From positions 2,418,001 through 2,482,000 of the forward strand of contig NC_018708.1 in assembly GCF_000302535.1 (NCBI RefSeq): 64,000 nucleotides of DNA. The letters run 5' to 3'. Both the position numbers and the translations under genes were made by a program. Origin of the DNA: Acidovorax sp. KKS102 (GTDB taxonomy: Bacteria; Pseudomonadota; Gammaproteobacteria; Burkholderiales; Burkholderiaceae_C). The notes under the pieces are model-generated. The model saw nothing but the letters and a program-made list of their open reading frames with translations. It did not search any database and was not told the DNA's origin. Positions 55,020 to 64,000 of this stretch are shown piece by piece. The stretch's first letter is position 1. Each line of letters opens with the position of its first letter.

Positions 55020-57065
55020 TCAGGCGGTCAGCTCTTCTGCCATCCCCTGGTGGCGCAGCAGGGCATCCAGGCTGGGTTCTCGTCCGCGGAAGGCTTTGAA
55101 AGATTCCATGGCCGGGCGGCTGCCACCCGCTTCCAAGATGGCCTCTCGGTAGCGCCGTCCGGTTTCGGTGCTGGGCAAACCGTCGCTGCCGGCGGTTTCT
55201 TCAAAGGCGGCGTAGGCATCGGCGCTGAGCACTTCTGCCCACTTGTAGCTGTAATACCCGGCCGCGTAGCCGCCCGCAAAGATGTGGCTGAAGGTGTGGG
55301 CCGTGCGGCTGAAGGCGGGCGGCTGCAATACAGCCACCTCTTGCCGCACCTGGGTCAGCAGGGGCATGAAGTCCTGGGCCGGGTCGTGCTCGGTGTGCAG
55401 CAGCATGTCGAACAGCGCGAACTCAATCTGGCGCAGCGTCTGCATGCCGCTCTGGAAGTTCTTGGCGGCGATCATCTTGTCGAACAACGCGCGCGGCAGC
55501 GGCTCACCGGTATCCACGTGGGCGGTCATGTGCCGCAGCACATCCCATTCCCAGCAGAAGTTTTCCATGAACTGGCTGGGCAGCTCCACGGCGTCCCATT
55601 CCACCCCGCCGATGCCGGAGACATCGCGTTCGTTCACCTGGGTCAGCATGTGATGCAGTCCATGACCAAACTCGTGGAACAGCGTGATCACGTCGTCGTG
55701 CGTCAACAGGGGCGGCTTGCCGTCCACACCGTCCGCAAAGTTGCAGACTAGGTGGGCGATGGGCGTTTGCAACACGCCCGTGTCGGGGCGCTGCCAGCGT
55801 GTGCGCACGTCGTCCATCCAGGCGCCGCCGCGTTTGCCCGTGCGGGCGGGTTGGTCGAGGTAGAACTGACCCACCAGCTGGCCGTTGCGCTCGATGCGAT
55901 AGAACTCCACCGCAGGGTGCCATACCGGTGCCGCGTCGCGGCGGATGGACACCTCAAAAAGCGTCTCAATGATCTTGAACAGGCCTGCCAGCACCTTGGG
56001 GGCTGTGAAGTACGCCTTGAGCTCCTGCTCGCTGAAGGCGTAGCGGGCTTCCTTGAGCTTTTCGGAGATGTAGGGCCAGTCCCAGGGCTGCGGGTCGGTC
56101 AGACCCAGGTGTTCTGCGGCGAAAGCGCGCAGATCGGCCACGTCCTTCTCCGCATAGGGACGGGCGCGGCGGGCGAGGTCGCGCAGGAACTGGATGACTT
56201 CGGCGGGGGACTGGGCCATCTTGGGCACGACAGACACTTCGCCAAAGTTGGCATAGCCCAGCAATTGGGCTTCTTCCCGGCGCAGGGCCAGGATTTCACC
56301 GATCAGAGCCGTGTTGTCGAACTTCTGGCCATCGCCCTCGGCCTGGTCCGAGGCCCGGGTGACATAGGCGCGGTACAGCTTGGCACGCAGATCGCTGCGG
56401 GTGGCAAATTGCATCACCGGCAGGTAGCAAGGCATCTTCAGGGTGAGCTTGTAGCCAGGTTTACCTTCTGCCTGCGCGGCCGCCAGAGCGGCCTGCTGCA
56501 CATCGGCGGGCACACCGTCCAGTTCTTCGGCGGTGGCGTAGTAGGCAAAGGCGTCGGTGGCGTCGAGCGCGTTCTCGCTGAACTTCTGGCTCAGCTCGGC
56601 CTGGCGTTCCTGGATCTGGGCGAACCGCTCTTTGGCGGCCCCGGTCAGTTCGGCGCCGCTGAGCACAAAGTTGCGCACCGCGTTGCGGTGGGCCTGGCGC
56701 TGCTCGGGCGTCAGGGTGGCGGGGTCGATGGCCTTGTACTTGGCGTAGAGACGTTCATCGGCGCCCAGGCGGGTCCAGAACTCGGTGACGCGGGGCAGGG
56801 CGGCGTTGTAGGCGGCGCGCAGCTCAGGCGTGTCCGCCACGCTGTTGAGGTGGCTGACGGATCCCCAGGCGCGTCCGAGCTGTTCGGTGGCTACGTCCAG
56901 TACCTTGGCGATGGCGTCCCAGCGGGCAGGAAAGTCGGGCGCCGTGACGGTCTCCAGGGCCTGGTTGGCACGCTCCAGCAGCACATCAACCGCAGGGGCG
57001 ACATCCCGCGGGGTGATGCGGTCAAAGGCGGGGAGGTCGGAGAAGTCGAGGAGGGCGTTGCTCAT
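55020..57065 (-). CDS. prlC: Oligopeptidase A (M3 metallopeptidase)
   Basis: This 681-residue M3 peptidase has the zinc site HEFGH at residues 464-468 and the third ligand Glu in GVEWDAVELPSQFME, and FAGGYAAGYYSYKWAEV with the transition-state tyrosines. It degrades signal peptides and short peptides in the cytoplasm. Full length for the family. It is followed by folD, 69 bases from its start. Confidence 0.94.
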   Translation of the reverse strand: MSNALLDFSDLPAFDRITPRDVAPAVDVLLERANQALETVTAPDFPARWDAIAKVLDVATEQLGRAWGSVSHLNSVADTPELRAAYNAALPRVTEFWTRLGADERLYAKYKAIDPATLTPEQRQAHRNAVRNFVLSGAELTGAAKERFAQIQERQAELSQKFSENALDATDAFAYYATAEELDGVPADVQQAALAAAQAEGKPGYKLTLKMPCYLPVMQFATRSDLRAKLYRAYVTRASDQAEGDGQKFDNTALIGEILALRREEAQLLGYANFGEVSVVPKMAQSPAEVIQFLRDLARRARPYAEKDVADLRAFAAEHLGLTDPQPWDWPYISEKLKEARYAFSEQELKAYFTAPKVLAGLFKIIETLFEVSIRRDAAPVWHPAVEFYRIERNGQLVGQFYLDQPARTGKRGGAWMDDVRTRWQRPDTGVLQTPIAHLVCNFADGVDGKPPLLTHDDVITLFHEFGHGLHHMLTQVNERDVSGIGGVEWDAVELPSQFMENFCWEWDVLRHMTAHVDTGEPLPRALFDKMIAAKNFQSGMQTLRQIEFALFDMLLHTEHDPAQDFMPLLTQVRQEVAVLQPPAFSRTAHTFSHIFAGGYAAGYYSYKWAEVLSADAYAAFEETAGSDGLPSTETGRRYREAILEAGGSRPAMESFKAFRGREPSLDALLRHQGMAEELTA

Positions 57066-57134
57066 GCGGGGTTATATGGCGCCAGGCGGCGCAGGTTCAA
57101 GTTGCAAAGCGGCTGGCGTCTTCCCCGGGCGCGG

Positions 57135-57989
57135 TCAGCGCGCGGCGGTCCGCTCAGCGGCTTCGATGGTGTTCACCAACAGCATGGTAATGGTCATGGG
57201 TCCAACCCCGCCAGGGACGGGGGTGATCCAGCCTGCCACTTCCTTGACGCCCTCAAAGTCCACATCGCCGCACAGTTTGCCGTCGGCCTTGCGGTTGATA
57301 CCCACGTCGATCACGATGGCGCCAGGCTTGACCATGTCCGCCGTGAGCGTGTTTGCACGGCCTACCGCAGCCACCACGATGTCGGCCTGGCGGGTGTGGT
57401 AGCCCAGGTCGGGGGTGCCACTGTGGGTGACCGTGACGGTGGCGTTGGCCTGCAGCAGCAGCAGGGCCATGGGCTTGCCCACGGTGTTGCTACGGCCGAT
57501 GACCACGGCGTGCTTGCCCTTGATCGATTGGCCCGTGGACTCGATAAGCTTCATGCTACCGTAGGGTGTACAGGGGCGGAAGCCCTCCAGCCCGGCCATG
57601 AGTTCGCCAGCCGACAACACGGAGTAACCGTCTACGTCTTTGGAGGTCGCAATGGCTTCGATGACCTTGTGCGGGTCGATGTGTTTGGGCAACGGCATCT
57701 GCACCAGAATGCCGTGCACCGTGGGGTCGGCATTGAGGGCTTCGATGCGTGCCAGCAGCGCAGCCTCGCTGAGATCAGCGTCGTACTTTTCAAAGATGGA
57801 GCGTACGCCGCTGTTCTCGCAGGCCTTGACCTTGTTGCGCACATACACGGCCGAGGCTGGGTCTTCGCCCACCAAGATCACTGCCAGGCCTGGTTGAAGG
57901 CCCCGGGCGGTGAGCGCAGCAGCGCGTTGCGCCACCTCGCTGCGAAGTTGGCGAGAAAGGGCGTTGCCGTCGATGAGTTGGGCTGTCAT
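57135..57989 (-). CDS. folD: Bifunctional methylene-THF dehydrogenase/cyclohydrolase
   Basis: This 284-residue protein has [17 protein letters not shown] with the catalytic Tyr-x3-Lys, [17 protein letters not shown] for NADP, and [11 protein letters not shown] at the C-terminus. It makes 10-formyl-THF from 5,10-methylene-THF. The ATG at 57989 is preferred over a TTG at 58007. It lies downstream of the response regulator with repeat copy F between them, and upstream of prlC. Confidence 0.95.
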   Translation of the reverse strand: MTAQLIDGNALSRQLRSEVAQRAAALTARGLQPGLAVILVGEDPASAVYVRNKVKACENSGVRSIFEKYDADLSEAALLARIEALNADPTVHGILVQMPLPKHIDPHKVIEAIATSKDVDGYSVLSAGELMAGLEGFRPCTPYGSMKLIESTGQSIKGKHAVVIGRSNTVGKPMALLLLQANATVTVTHSGTPDLGYHTRQADIVVAAVGRANTLTADMVKPGAIVIDVGINRKADGKLCGDVDFEGVKEVAGWITPVPGGVGPMTITMLLVNTIEAAERTAAR

Positions 57990-58010
57990 GTCAGAAATAC
58001 AAGTCAAAAT

Positions 58011-58065
58011 GGCCGGTAGCGCTAGTGGAACATGCGCTGATAGCTATCAAAATAAGAGCTATCAG
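58011..58065 (-). repeat. Repeat family 1, copy F (3' end of the response regulator)
   Basis: On the minus strand it reads GCTGATAGCTCTTATTTTG, then ATAGCTATCAGCGCATG, then TTCCACTAGCGCTACCGGCC. The TGA stop of the response regulator (58064-58062) lies within the first block. GATAGCT occurs twice. Confidence 0.8.
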
Positions 58066-58688
58066 CCCTTGGGCGCGTTCTGTCCCAGGGCGATCTTGAG
58101 CAGGTCCGCCACAGTGTTGGCGTTGAGCTTTTCCATGATGTTGGCGCGGTGCGCCTCCACCGTCTTGATGCTGATGCCCAGGTCGTCGGCAATCTGCTTG
58201 TTCAGGCGTCCCGCCACGATGCGTTCAAGCACCTGCGCTTCGCGGCTGGTGAGCTTGGAGAGCAGGGCGTCGCGGCTGGCGGCCTGCTGGTAACCGGCAA
58301 AGCTTTCGCGGGCGTGGTCCAGCATGCGCTCGACCAGACCGACCAGCTCTTCTTCATCAAACGGTTTCTGGATGAAGTCGAGCGCGCCCTTCTTCATGGT
58401 GTTCACGGCCATGGGCACGTCGCCGTGCCCGGTGATGAACACGATGGGCAGCGGGGATTTGCGCTCGATCAGGCGGTCTTGCAGTTCCAGGCCCGTCATG
58501 CCGCCCATGCGGATGTCCACGATCAGGCAGGCGACTTCGCGAGGGTCGTAGCGCGACAGGAATGTCTCGGCCGAATCAAAGCAGCGCACCCGGTAGTCCT
58601 TGCCTTCCAGCAGCCACTGCAGGGAATCGCGAACTGCTTCGTCGTCGTCCACAACGTAAACAGTGCCTTTTTTCGGAATCAAGCTCAT
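58062..58688 (-). CDS. FixJ-family response regulator
   Basis: This 208-residue protein has a receiver domain with phospho-acceptor Asp in CLIVDIRMGGMTGLEL, acidic pocket VVDDDEAVR and Lys in FIQKPFDEEEL, and a LuxR-type HTH, LTSREAQVLERIVAGRLNKQ. It forms an overlapping pair (ATGA) with the histidine kinase. It is probably activated by the kinase and may control the divergent aceE operon. Confidence 0.92.
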   Translation of the reverse strand: MSLIPKKGTVYVVDDDEAVRDSLQWLLEGKDYRVRCFDSAETFLSRYDPREVACLIVDIRMGGMTGLELQDRLIERKSPLPIVFITGHGDVPMAVNTMKKGALDFIQKPFDEEELVGLVERMLDHARESFAGYQQAASRDALLSKLTSREAQVLERIVAGRLNKQIADDLGISIKTVEAHRANIMEKLNANTVADLLKIALGQNAPKG

Positions 58689-61246
58689 GCAACAGTCCTT
58701 GGGTTTTGTTCGTTTGCTACTGAATTTGTAGTGGCATCAGCAGGCTTGGCAAGCGGCAGCCAGAAGGAGAACCTGCAGCCTGTAACCTCCGAGCCATTGT
58801 AGAGGTTCTCCGCCTGCATCCGGCCCTGGTGCGACTCGACGATGCTGCGGCACAAATTGAGGCCCATGCCCATTCCTTCCTGCTTGGTGGAGAAGAAGGC
58901 CTCGAACAAGCGCTCCAGCACTTCAGGGGCCAGGCCCTTGCCGGTGTCCTGCACGGAAAACTCCACCACCTGGCGATCATCGATCTGCTTGGGCACCACA
59001 CGCAGTTCCACGCTGCGATTCGGGGCGGGGCGGTCGGCGTGCTGGATGGCTTCGGCGCCGTTCTTCATCAGGTTGACCAGCACCTGCTCGATCAGGATGG
59101 TGTCGGCCATCACCTGCGGCAGGCGCGCGGCGACATAGTGCGTCAGGCGCACGTTGTGGCGGCGCAGTTCGATGTCGGCCAGTTCCACGGCTTCGTTGAC
59201 CATCGAATGCACGTCGGCCAGCGCGCGGTTGGGTTCGCTCTTTTTCACGAACGAGCGGATGCGCTGGATGATCTGGCCCGCGCGCTGCGCTTGGTGGGCC
59301 GTCTTTTGCAAGGCCGTGAGCAGGGCCTCTTCGGTGAGCTGGCCGCTCTGGATGCGGGAGACCATGCCGCTGCAGTAGTTGTTGATGGCGGTGAGCGGCT
59401 GGTTGAGCTCGTGCGCCACGCTCGATGCCATTTCGCCCATGGTGATAAGGCGGCTGACCGACTGGGCGCGCTCAGCCTGTCGCTGGGCTTGCTCTTCAGC
59501 CAGTCGGCGCGGGGTGATGTCCGTGGCAATCACCATCTGGGCCAGGCGGCCGTCCACCCAGTTCAGATAGCGCGAGCGCACTTCCAGCCACTTGCCCAGG
59601 TCGGGCAGGTAGATTTCAGCGTTTTCACTGCGGGCGCTGGTGAGTGTGTCGGTAGGCAGGCCCATCAGGCCGTCCTCATCGTCCATGCCGCTTTGCTCCT
59701 TGCCCGCTACCGGCACCACGCCGGCCTGCGCTACGAGCTGCAGGTGCCCGCCGGTTTGTGATCCGAACCACTGGCGATAGAGCTTGTTGGCGAACAGCAG
59801 TTCTTCGCTGCCGAGGGGGGCCACCGACACCGAGGCATCCAGCGACTCCAGCACGATCGTGAAGCGCTCGTGTGATGCCGACAACTGCTCGCGGATGCGG
59901 TTGGGCTCGGTGATGTCGGTCATCGACGTCATCCAGCCCGTTTGCTGGCCATGGGCGTCGATCAAGGGGGACACGTACAGGCGGGCGTCGAACAGCGTCC
60001 CGCTCTTGCGCTTGACGCGGACCTGAAAGCCCCCGGCCATGGTGTTGCCGCGCAGCTCGTCGCGCAGCTTGGCCTGCAGGGTTTCGTGGTCGGCTTCGGG
60101 CCAGTAGGGGAAGGGGGCCTTCAGACCCACCAGCTCTTCCGCGCTCCAGCCCGTCATCTGGCAAAACGCAGCATTCACGTAACTGATGCGGCCTTCCATA
60201 TCGAGAGCGCGCATGCCGGTGAGGATGGAGTTTTCCATCGCCCGGCGGAAGTTGGTTTCGGCCACCAGGGCCTCTTGCGCCTGCATTCGGCGACGGGTGT
60301 GGCGCCAGGTGGCGATCAGCATCCAGGCTGTCATCGCGCTCAGCGTGCCCACCAGCCAGAACAGCCCGCTGCCCACCACGCCAAGCGACGTGCGGTAGGC
60401 CTGGGCGCGCAGCACCAGACCGTTGCCGACGGGGGAGACCGGTACCTCGTACTCGTTGGCCTTGGGCGTCCAGGGGAGCAACTGCGTGGCCTTGTTGCGC
60501 GGGCCCAGCGGCGTGCCCGCCAGCACCTGGTTCTTGCTGTCGAGCAGGGTCACTGCATAACGCGCCAGCACTTCGGTGGGGGTGCCATAGCGCAGCAGGC
60601 TGTCGATGGAGTACTCACCCAGCACCACGCCGCTGAACTTGCCTTGGTTGTTGAGGGGCACCTGCAGCTGCAGCAGCGGGGCGGCGTCGCCCGTGGTGGC
60701 TGCCGGCTGGGCGTACACGGGTTGCTGCAGGTCCCGCGCCAGGCCAAAGGTGTCGGCCGTTTCTCCTGGCTTGAGCACTTCACCTGCAATGCGCAACTCG
60801 CCGCTGGCCAGCGTGGGGGCGGCCTGGCTCGCGCGGATGCGTCGGCGGTCGTCGATCCAGGTGATGGCCTGCAGTTCCGGGTACTGGCTGATCAGCGCCT
60901 CGGCGCGGCTGATGAACTCGGCCTTGCCGAGGTCCTGGTTGGACAGGTCGCGCGCGATGCGCATGAGCTGCTCTTGTCGTTCCAGCAGGCGCAAGCGCAC
61001 CCGCTGCTGGGCGTATTCCACGTCACGCCGCAGGGCTTCTTGCTCGCGCTCGGCCTCTTCTGCGCGCAAATACCAGAACGCCGCCACGATGGCCGCCAGA
61101 AACATCAGCACCGCCGCCAGCGGAGCCAGTGCGGCAAACCGGTCTTGCCGGGTGGGCGACAAGCCGCGCCACCACTTGCGCCACCAGCGAATGGGCGCAG
61201 CCACGGTCGGGGCCGTGGGGGAGGGGGCGGTGGGCATCGAATCCAT
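58685..61246 (-). CDS. PAS-domain sensor histidine kinase (FixL/DctS-like)
   Basis: This membrane sensor of about 853 residues has transmembrane helix 1 at about residues 37-59 and a periplasmic Cache-like region of about 230 residues. Helix 2 lies near 290-312, followed by two PAS domains (about 331-449 and 456-579). HisKA with His612 in SSVAHELNQPLTAI and a HATPase domain (NGAEA, DTGKG, GMGLNLCRS) complete it. Starts at 61246, 61294 or 61309 are possible; none has a good ribosome binding site. The C-terminal tail (ATTNSVANE) derives from a repeat core. It is divergent from aceE. Confidence 0.9.
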   Translation of the reverse strand: MDSMPTAPSPTAPTVAAPIRWWRKWWRGLSPTRQDRFAALAPLAAVLMFLAAIVAAFWYLRAEEAEREQEALRRDVEYAQQRVRLRLLERQEQLMRIARDLSNQDLGKAEFISRAEALISQYPELQAITWIDDRRRIRASQAAPTLASGELRIAGEVLKPGETADTFGLARDLQQPVYAQPAATTGDAAPLLQLQVPLNNQGKFSGVVLGEYSIDSLLRYGTPTEVLARYAVTLLDSKNQVLAGTPLGPRNKATQLLPWTPKANEYEVPVSPVGNGLVLRAQAYRTSLGVVGSGLFWLVGTLSAMTAWMLIATWRHTRRRMQAQEALVAETNFRRAMENSILTGMRALDMEGRISYVNAAFCQMTGWSAEELVGLKAPFPYWPEADHETLQAKLRDELRGNTMAGGFQVRVKRKSGTLFDARLYVSPLIDAHGQQTGWMTSMTDITEPNRIREQLSASHERFTIVLESLDASVSVAPLGSEELLFANKLYRQWFGSQTGGHLQLVAQAGVVPVAGKEQSGMDDEDGLMGLPTDTLTSARSENAEIYLPDLGKWLEVRSRYLNWVDGRLAQMVIATDITPRRLAEEQAQRQAERAQSVSRLITMGEMASSVAHELNQPLTAINNYCSGMVSRIQSGQLTEEALLTALQKTAHQAQRAGQIIQRIRSFVKKSEPNRALADVHSMVNEAVELADIELRRHNVRLTHYVAARLPQVMADTILIEQVLVNLMKNGAEAIQHADRPAPNRSVELRVVPKQIDDRQVVEFSVQDTGKGLAPEVLERLFEAFFSTKQEGMGMGLNLCRSIVESHQGRMQAENLYNGSEVTGCRFSFWLPLAKPADATTNSVANEQNPRTVA
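58715..58740. repeat. Repeat family 1 core inside the kinase C-terminal codons
   Basis: On the plus strand TGCTACTGAATTTGTAG and GTGGCATCA. The minus-strand coding sequence CTACAAATTCAGTAGC matches the ygiQ copy CTACTGATTCTGTAGC at 13 of 16 positions and in the same frame. Confidence 0.45.
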
Positions 61247-61309
61247 GCGTGGAGTGTAGAGGAGCCCTGGCGGGGTCCCAGTCTGCTGGGTCATGTGCAT
61301 TTGCAGCAA

Positions 61310-61413
61310 ATTATTGCAATATGAAATGCATAGGCACCATTTGAAATTACGAAAAAATATGCGAAACTAGAGCCAACGTACTAAATTGCTGCCACACCTA
61401 CAGGAGACAAAGC
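61310..61413 (+). promoter_or_regulatory. Divergent kinase/aceE control region
   Basis: This AT-rich stretch includes the palindrome ATTGCAAT (61312-61319) and a possible -35 TTGAAA at 61341-61346, with a poor -10. AGGAG at 61402-61406 is the aceE ribosome binding site. It is a likely site for the FixJ-type regulator or a pyruvate repressor; I cannot match a consensus. Confidence 0.45.
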
Positions 61414-64000
61414 ATGTCAGCTCAGCCCGACCCTCAGGCCGGTTTCGGCATCGGTTCCGATACCGACCAGCAAGAGACCCGTGAATGGATGGACGCGCTG
61501 TCCGCCGTCATCGACAAGGAGGGCCCGGAGCGCGCCCACTTCCTGTTGGAACAACTTCTTGAACACGCCCGCCAGAGCAGCATCGATCTGCCGTTCTCTG
61601 CGAACACGGGTTACGTCAACACCATCGAGCCTGAAAAAGAGGCCCACTGCCCCGGCAACATCGCCATCGAAAAGCGTCTGCGCGCCTACATGCGCTGGAA
61701 CGCCATGGCCATGGTGGTGCGTGCCAACCGCCTGAACCCCGCCGATGGCGGCGACCTGGGCGGCCACATCGGTTCGTTTGCTTCGGTGGCCAGCATGTTT
61801 GGCGCCGGTTTCAACCATTTCTGGCATGCCGAGAGCGAAGGCCATGGCGGCGACCTGCTCTACATCCAGGGCCACAGCGCCCCCGGCATCTATGCCCGTG
61901 CCTACCTCGAAGGCCGCCTGACCGAAGAGCAACTCGACAGCTTCCGCCAGGAAGTGGACGGCAAGGGCCTGTCCAGTTACCCCCATCCCAAGCTGATGCC
62001 CGAGTTCTGGCAGTTCCCCACGGTGTCGATGGGCCTCGGCCCGCTGATGGCCATCTACCAGGCGCGCTTCCTCAAGTACCTGCACGCCCGCGGCATCGCC
62101 AACACCGAAAACCGCAAGGTGTGGGTGTTCTGCGGCGACGGCGAAATGGACGAGCCCGAATCGCTGGGCGCCATCGGCCTGGCTGCGCGTGAAAACCTCG
62201 ACAACCTGGTCTTCGTCATCAACTGCAACCTGCAGCGCCTGGACGGCCCGGTGCGTGGCAACGGCAAGATCGTGCAAGAACTCGAAGGCGAGTTCCGTGG
62301 CGCGGGCTGGAACGTGATCAAGCTGCTGTGGGGCAATGGCTGGGACGAGCTGCTGCGCCGCGACAAGAGCGGCAAGCTCAAGCAGCTGATGATGGAAACG
62401 CTCGACGGCGACTATCAGGCCATGAAGGCCAATGACGGCGCTTTTGTTCGCAAGAACTTCTTCGGCAAGTACCCTGAGACCGCGAAGCTCGTCGAGCACA
62501 TGACCGACGAAGAGGTGTTCGAGCTGCGCCGTGGTGGCCATGAGCCCGCCAAGGTGTACGCGGCCTTCCACGCTGCCAACGAGCACAAGAACCAGCCAAC
62601 CGTGCTGCTGGTCAAGACCGTCAAGGGCTATGGCATGGGCAAGGCCGGTGAAGGCAAGAACACCGTGCACCAGACCAAGAAGCTGTCGGACGAAGATATC
62701 AAGTACATCCGTGACCGCTTCAACATCCCGATCCCTGACAGCCAGCTGGCCGAGATCCCTTACTACAAGCCTGCCGACGACACGCCGGAAATGCAGTACC
62801 TGCACGAGCGTCGCAAGGCCCTGGGCGGCTACCTGCCGCACCGCCGCGTAAAGGCTGACGAGAGCTTTACCGTGCCCGCGCTGGACACCTTCAAGGCCAT
62901 CTTGGAGCCCACGGCCGAAGGCCGCGAAATCTCCACAACCCAGGCCTATGTGCGCTTCATCACGCAACTGCTGCGCGACCAGGCCCTGGGCCCGCGCGTG
63001 GTGCCCATCCTGGTGGATGAGGCGCGTACCTTCGGCATGGAAGGCCTGTTCCGCCAGATCGGCATCTACAACCCCAAGGGCCAGATGTACACCCCGGTCG
63101 ACCGCGACCAGGTGATGTACTACAAGGAAGACAAGGCCGGCCAGATCCTGCAGGAAGGCATCAACGAAGCCGGCGGCATGGCCAGCTGGATCGCTGCCGC
63201 CACCAGCTACAGCACGAACAACCGCATCATGGTGCCGTTCTATGTGTACTACTCCATGTTCGGCTTCCAGCGCATTGGCGACCTGGCCTGGGCGGCGGGT
63301 GACATGCAGGCGCGTGGCTTCCTCTTGGGCGGCACTTCGGGCCGTACCACGCTGAACGGTGAAGGTCTGCAGCACGAAGATGGTCATAGCCACGTCCTGG
63401 CCAACACCATCCCCAACTGCGTGAGCTACGACCCCACCTTTGCCCACGAAGTCGCAGTGATCATGCACCGTGGCCTCAAGCGCATGGTCGAGCAGCAAGA
63501 GAACGTCTTCTACTACATCACGCTGCTCAACGAGAACTACAGCATGCCTGGCCTCACGGCGGGTACCGAAGAGCAGATCATCAAGGGCATGTACCTGTGC
63601 AAGCCAGGCGCCGAGGGCGACAAGCGCGTGCAGCTGCTGGGCTCCGGCACCATCCTGCGCGAGTCACTGGCCGCGCAAACGCTGCTGGCTGCCGACTGGG
63701 GCGTACAGGCTGACGTGTGGAGCTGCCCGAGCTTCAACGAACTGACCCGCGAAGGCCAGGACGTGGACCGCTGGAACCTGCTGCACCCGCTGGAGACACC
63801 ACGCGTGCCGTTTGTGGCGCAGCAGCTGGGAACCAGCACCGGCCCCGTGGTCGCATCCACCGACTACATGAAGGCCTATGCGGAGCAGATCCGTCCCTTC
63901 GTGCCCAAGGGCCGCAACTACAAGGTGCTGGGCACCGACGGCTTTGGCCGCAGCGACTTCCGGAGCAAGCTGCGCGAGCACTTCGAGGTGAACCGCCACT
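61414..64000 (+). CDS. aceE: Pyruvate dehydrogenase E1 component, homodimeric (partial)
   Basis: The first 862 residues of AceE are present, open at the window edge; the family is about 890-900, so only the last 35-40 residues are missing. It has the TPP motif region GDGEMDEPESLGAIGLAARE, then NLDNLVFVINCNLQRLDGP. Conserved elements such as GDLGGHIGSFAS and GHGGDLLYIQGHSAPGIYAR are visible. It decarboxylates pyruvate and acetylates the lipoyl group of E2. Partner aceF would lie beyond the window. Confidence 0.97.
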   Translation, partial: MSAQPDPQAGFGIGSDTDQQETREWMDALSAVIDKEGPERAHFLLEQLLEHARQSSIDLPFSANTGYVNTIEPEKEAHCPGNIAIEKRLRAYMRWNAMAMVVRANRLNPADGGDLGGHIGSFASVASMFGAGFNHFWHAESEGHGGDLLYIQGHSAPGIYARAYLEGRLTEEQLDSFRQEVDGKGLSSYPHPKLMPEFWQFPTVSMGLGPLMAIYQARFLKYLHARGIANTENRKVWVFCGDGEMDEPESLGAIGLAARENLDNLVFVINCNLQRLDGPVRGNGKIVQELEGEFRGAGWNVIKLLWGNGWDELLRRDKSGKLKQLMMETLDGDYQAMKANDGAFVRKNFFGKYPETAKLVEHMTDEEVFELRRGGHEPAKVYAAFHAANEHKNQPTVLLVKTVKGYGMGKAGEGKNTVHQTKKLSDEDIKYIRDRFNIPIPDSQLAEIPYYKPADDTPEMQYLHERRKALGGYLPHRRVKADESFTVPALDTFKAILEPTAEGREISTTQAYVRFITQLLRDQALGPRVVPILVDEARTFGMEGLFRQIGIYNPKGQMYTPVDRDQVMYYKEDKAGQILQEGINEAGGMASWIAAATSYSTNNRIMVPFYVYYSMFGFQRIGDLAWAAGDMQARGFLLGGTSGRTTLNGEGLQHEDGHSHVLANTIPNCVSYDPTFAHEVAVIMHRGLKRMVEQQENVFYYITLLNENYSMPGLTAGTEEQIIKGMYLCKPGAEGDKRVQLLGSGTILRESLAAQTLLAADWGVQADVWSCPSFNELTREGQDVDRWNLLHPLETPRVPFVAQQLGTSTGPVVASTDYMKAYAEQIRPFVPKGRNYKVLGTDGFGRSDFRSKLREHFEVNRH

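Noticed and set aside
55752..58019. A 755-residue open frame running antisense to prlC and folD.
   Set aside because: It spans two well-supported genes and an intergenic gap, and encodes no recognisable domain.
61417..63498. A 693-residue open frame antisense to aceE.
   Set aside because: It is a compositional shadow of a highly conserved pyruvate dehydrogenase E1 gene, with no ribosome binding site or domain.

Overview
The window is dense, high-GC bacterial chromosome. Gene content and order (iscRSUA-hscBA-fdx, aceE, uvrB, pyrD/rpiA, folD), Burkholderiales-style protein families (Bug/TTT receptor, DUF4124, DUF6150, paired short ChrA subunits) and two dispersed palindromic repeat families suggest a betaproteobacterium of the family Comamonadaceae, close to Acidovorax. 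That placement is inference from protein style; no 16S gene is present. I see no insertion sequence, prophage, CRISPR array, integrase or origin, and no gene-free stretch above 300 bases apart from the tRNA block.

Layout. 0.1-2.0 kb: a flavodoxin-OsmC-pirin stress cluster. 2.0-6.4 kb, minus strand: tRNA hydroxylase trhO, a MinD-like ATPase in an operon with a diguanylate cyclase, and a SulP anion transporter. 6.5-9.5 kb: a BON lipoprotein, cystathionine beta-lyase, a DUF2189 membrane protein and a small TTG-start gene. 9.7-14.1 kb: a head-to-head tesA/ybbA-like pair, rlmB, a sirtuin and a Tat-exported ABC binding protein with a terminator in its leader. 14.2-19 kb: aldo/keto reductase, a two-gene chromate transporter, an FAH-family enzyme, a DUF6150 repeat protein and a VIT/CCC1 transporter. 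19-20.8 kb: a hipBA toxin-antitoxin pair with a HipB-type operator. 20.8-27 kb: a LysR regulator divergent from dsdA, Bug receptor, amidase and amino acid oxidase, apparently a D-serine/D-amino acid catabolic operon. 27-39.5 kb: mixed housekeeping and accessory genes (pyridine-nucleotide disulfide oxidoreductase, YigZ, acetyltransferases, YgiQ, CSD-DUF1294, CoA transferase, YgiD, nucleotidyltransferase, aspartate/tyrosine aminotransferase). 39.6-48.5 kb: uvrB, then the complete isc operon from iscR to fdx, then dnaQ. 48.5-48.7 kb: two identical tRNA-Val(CAC) genes. 48.9-57 kb: HDAC-like amidohydrolase, FAD oxidoreductase, a YqjD/YqjE/YqjK-like membrane operon, pyrD, rpiA, a glutaredoxin-like secreted protein and prlC. 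57-64 kb: folD, a PAS histidine kinase with its FixJ-type regulator, and divergently aceE, cut by the window end.

The signal I consider most worth pursuing is not a gene. A palindromic element of about 45-50 bases, built around GATAGCT and ACTAGCGCT, sits at the 3' ends of six genes. In three of them (trhO, the nucleotidyltransferase, the FixJ-type regulator) it overlaps the stop codon or supplies it. Copies also lie inside the coding sequences of ygiQ, hscA, an FAD oxidoreductase and a histidine kinase, and the shared core is read in the same frame each time. A second, unrelated 46-base family has two copies, at about 9.65 and 44.74 kb, whose central hairpin differs by a compensatory base pair. 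Both resemble REP or Rickettsia-palindromic-element biology, but in a betaproteobacterium.
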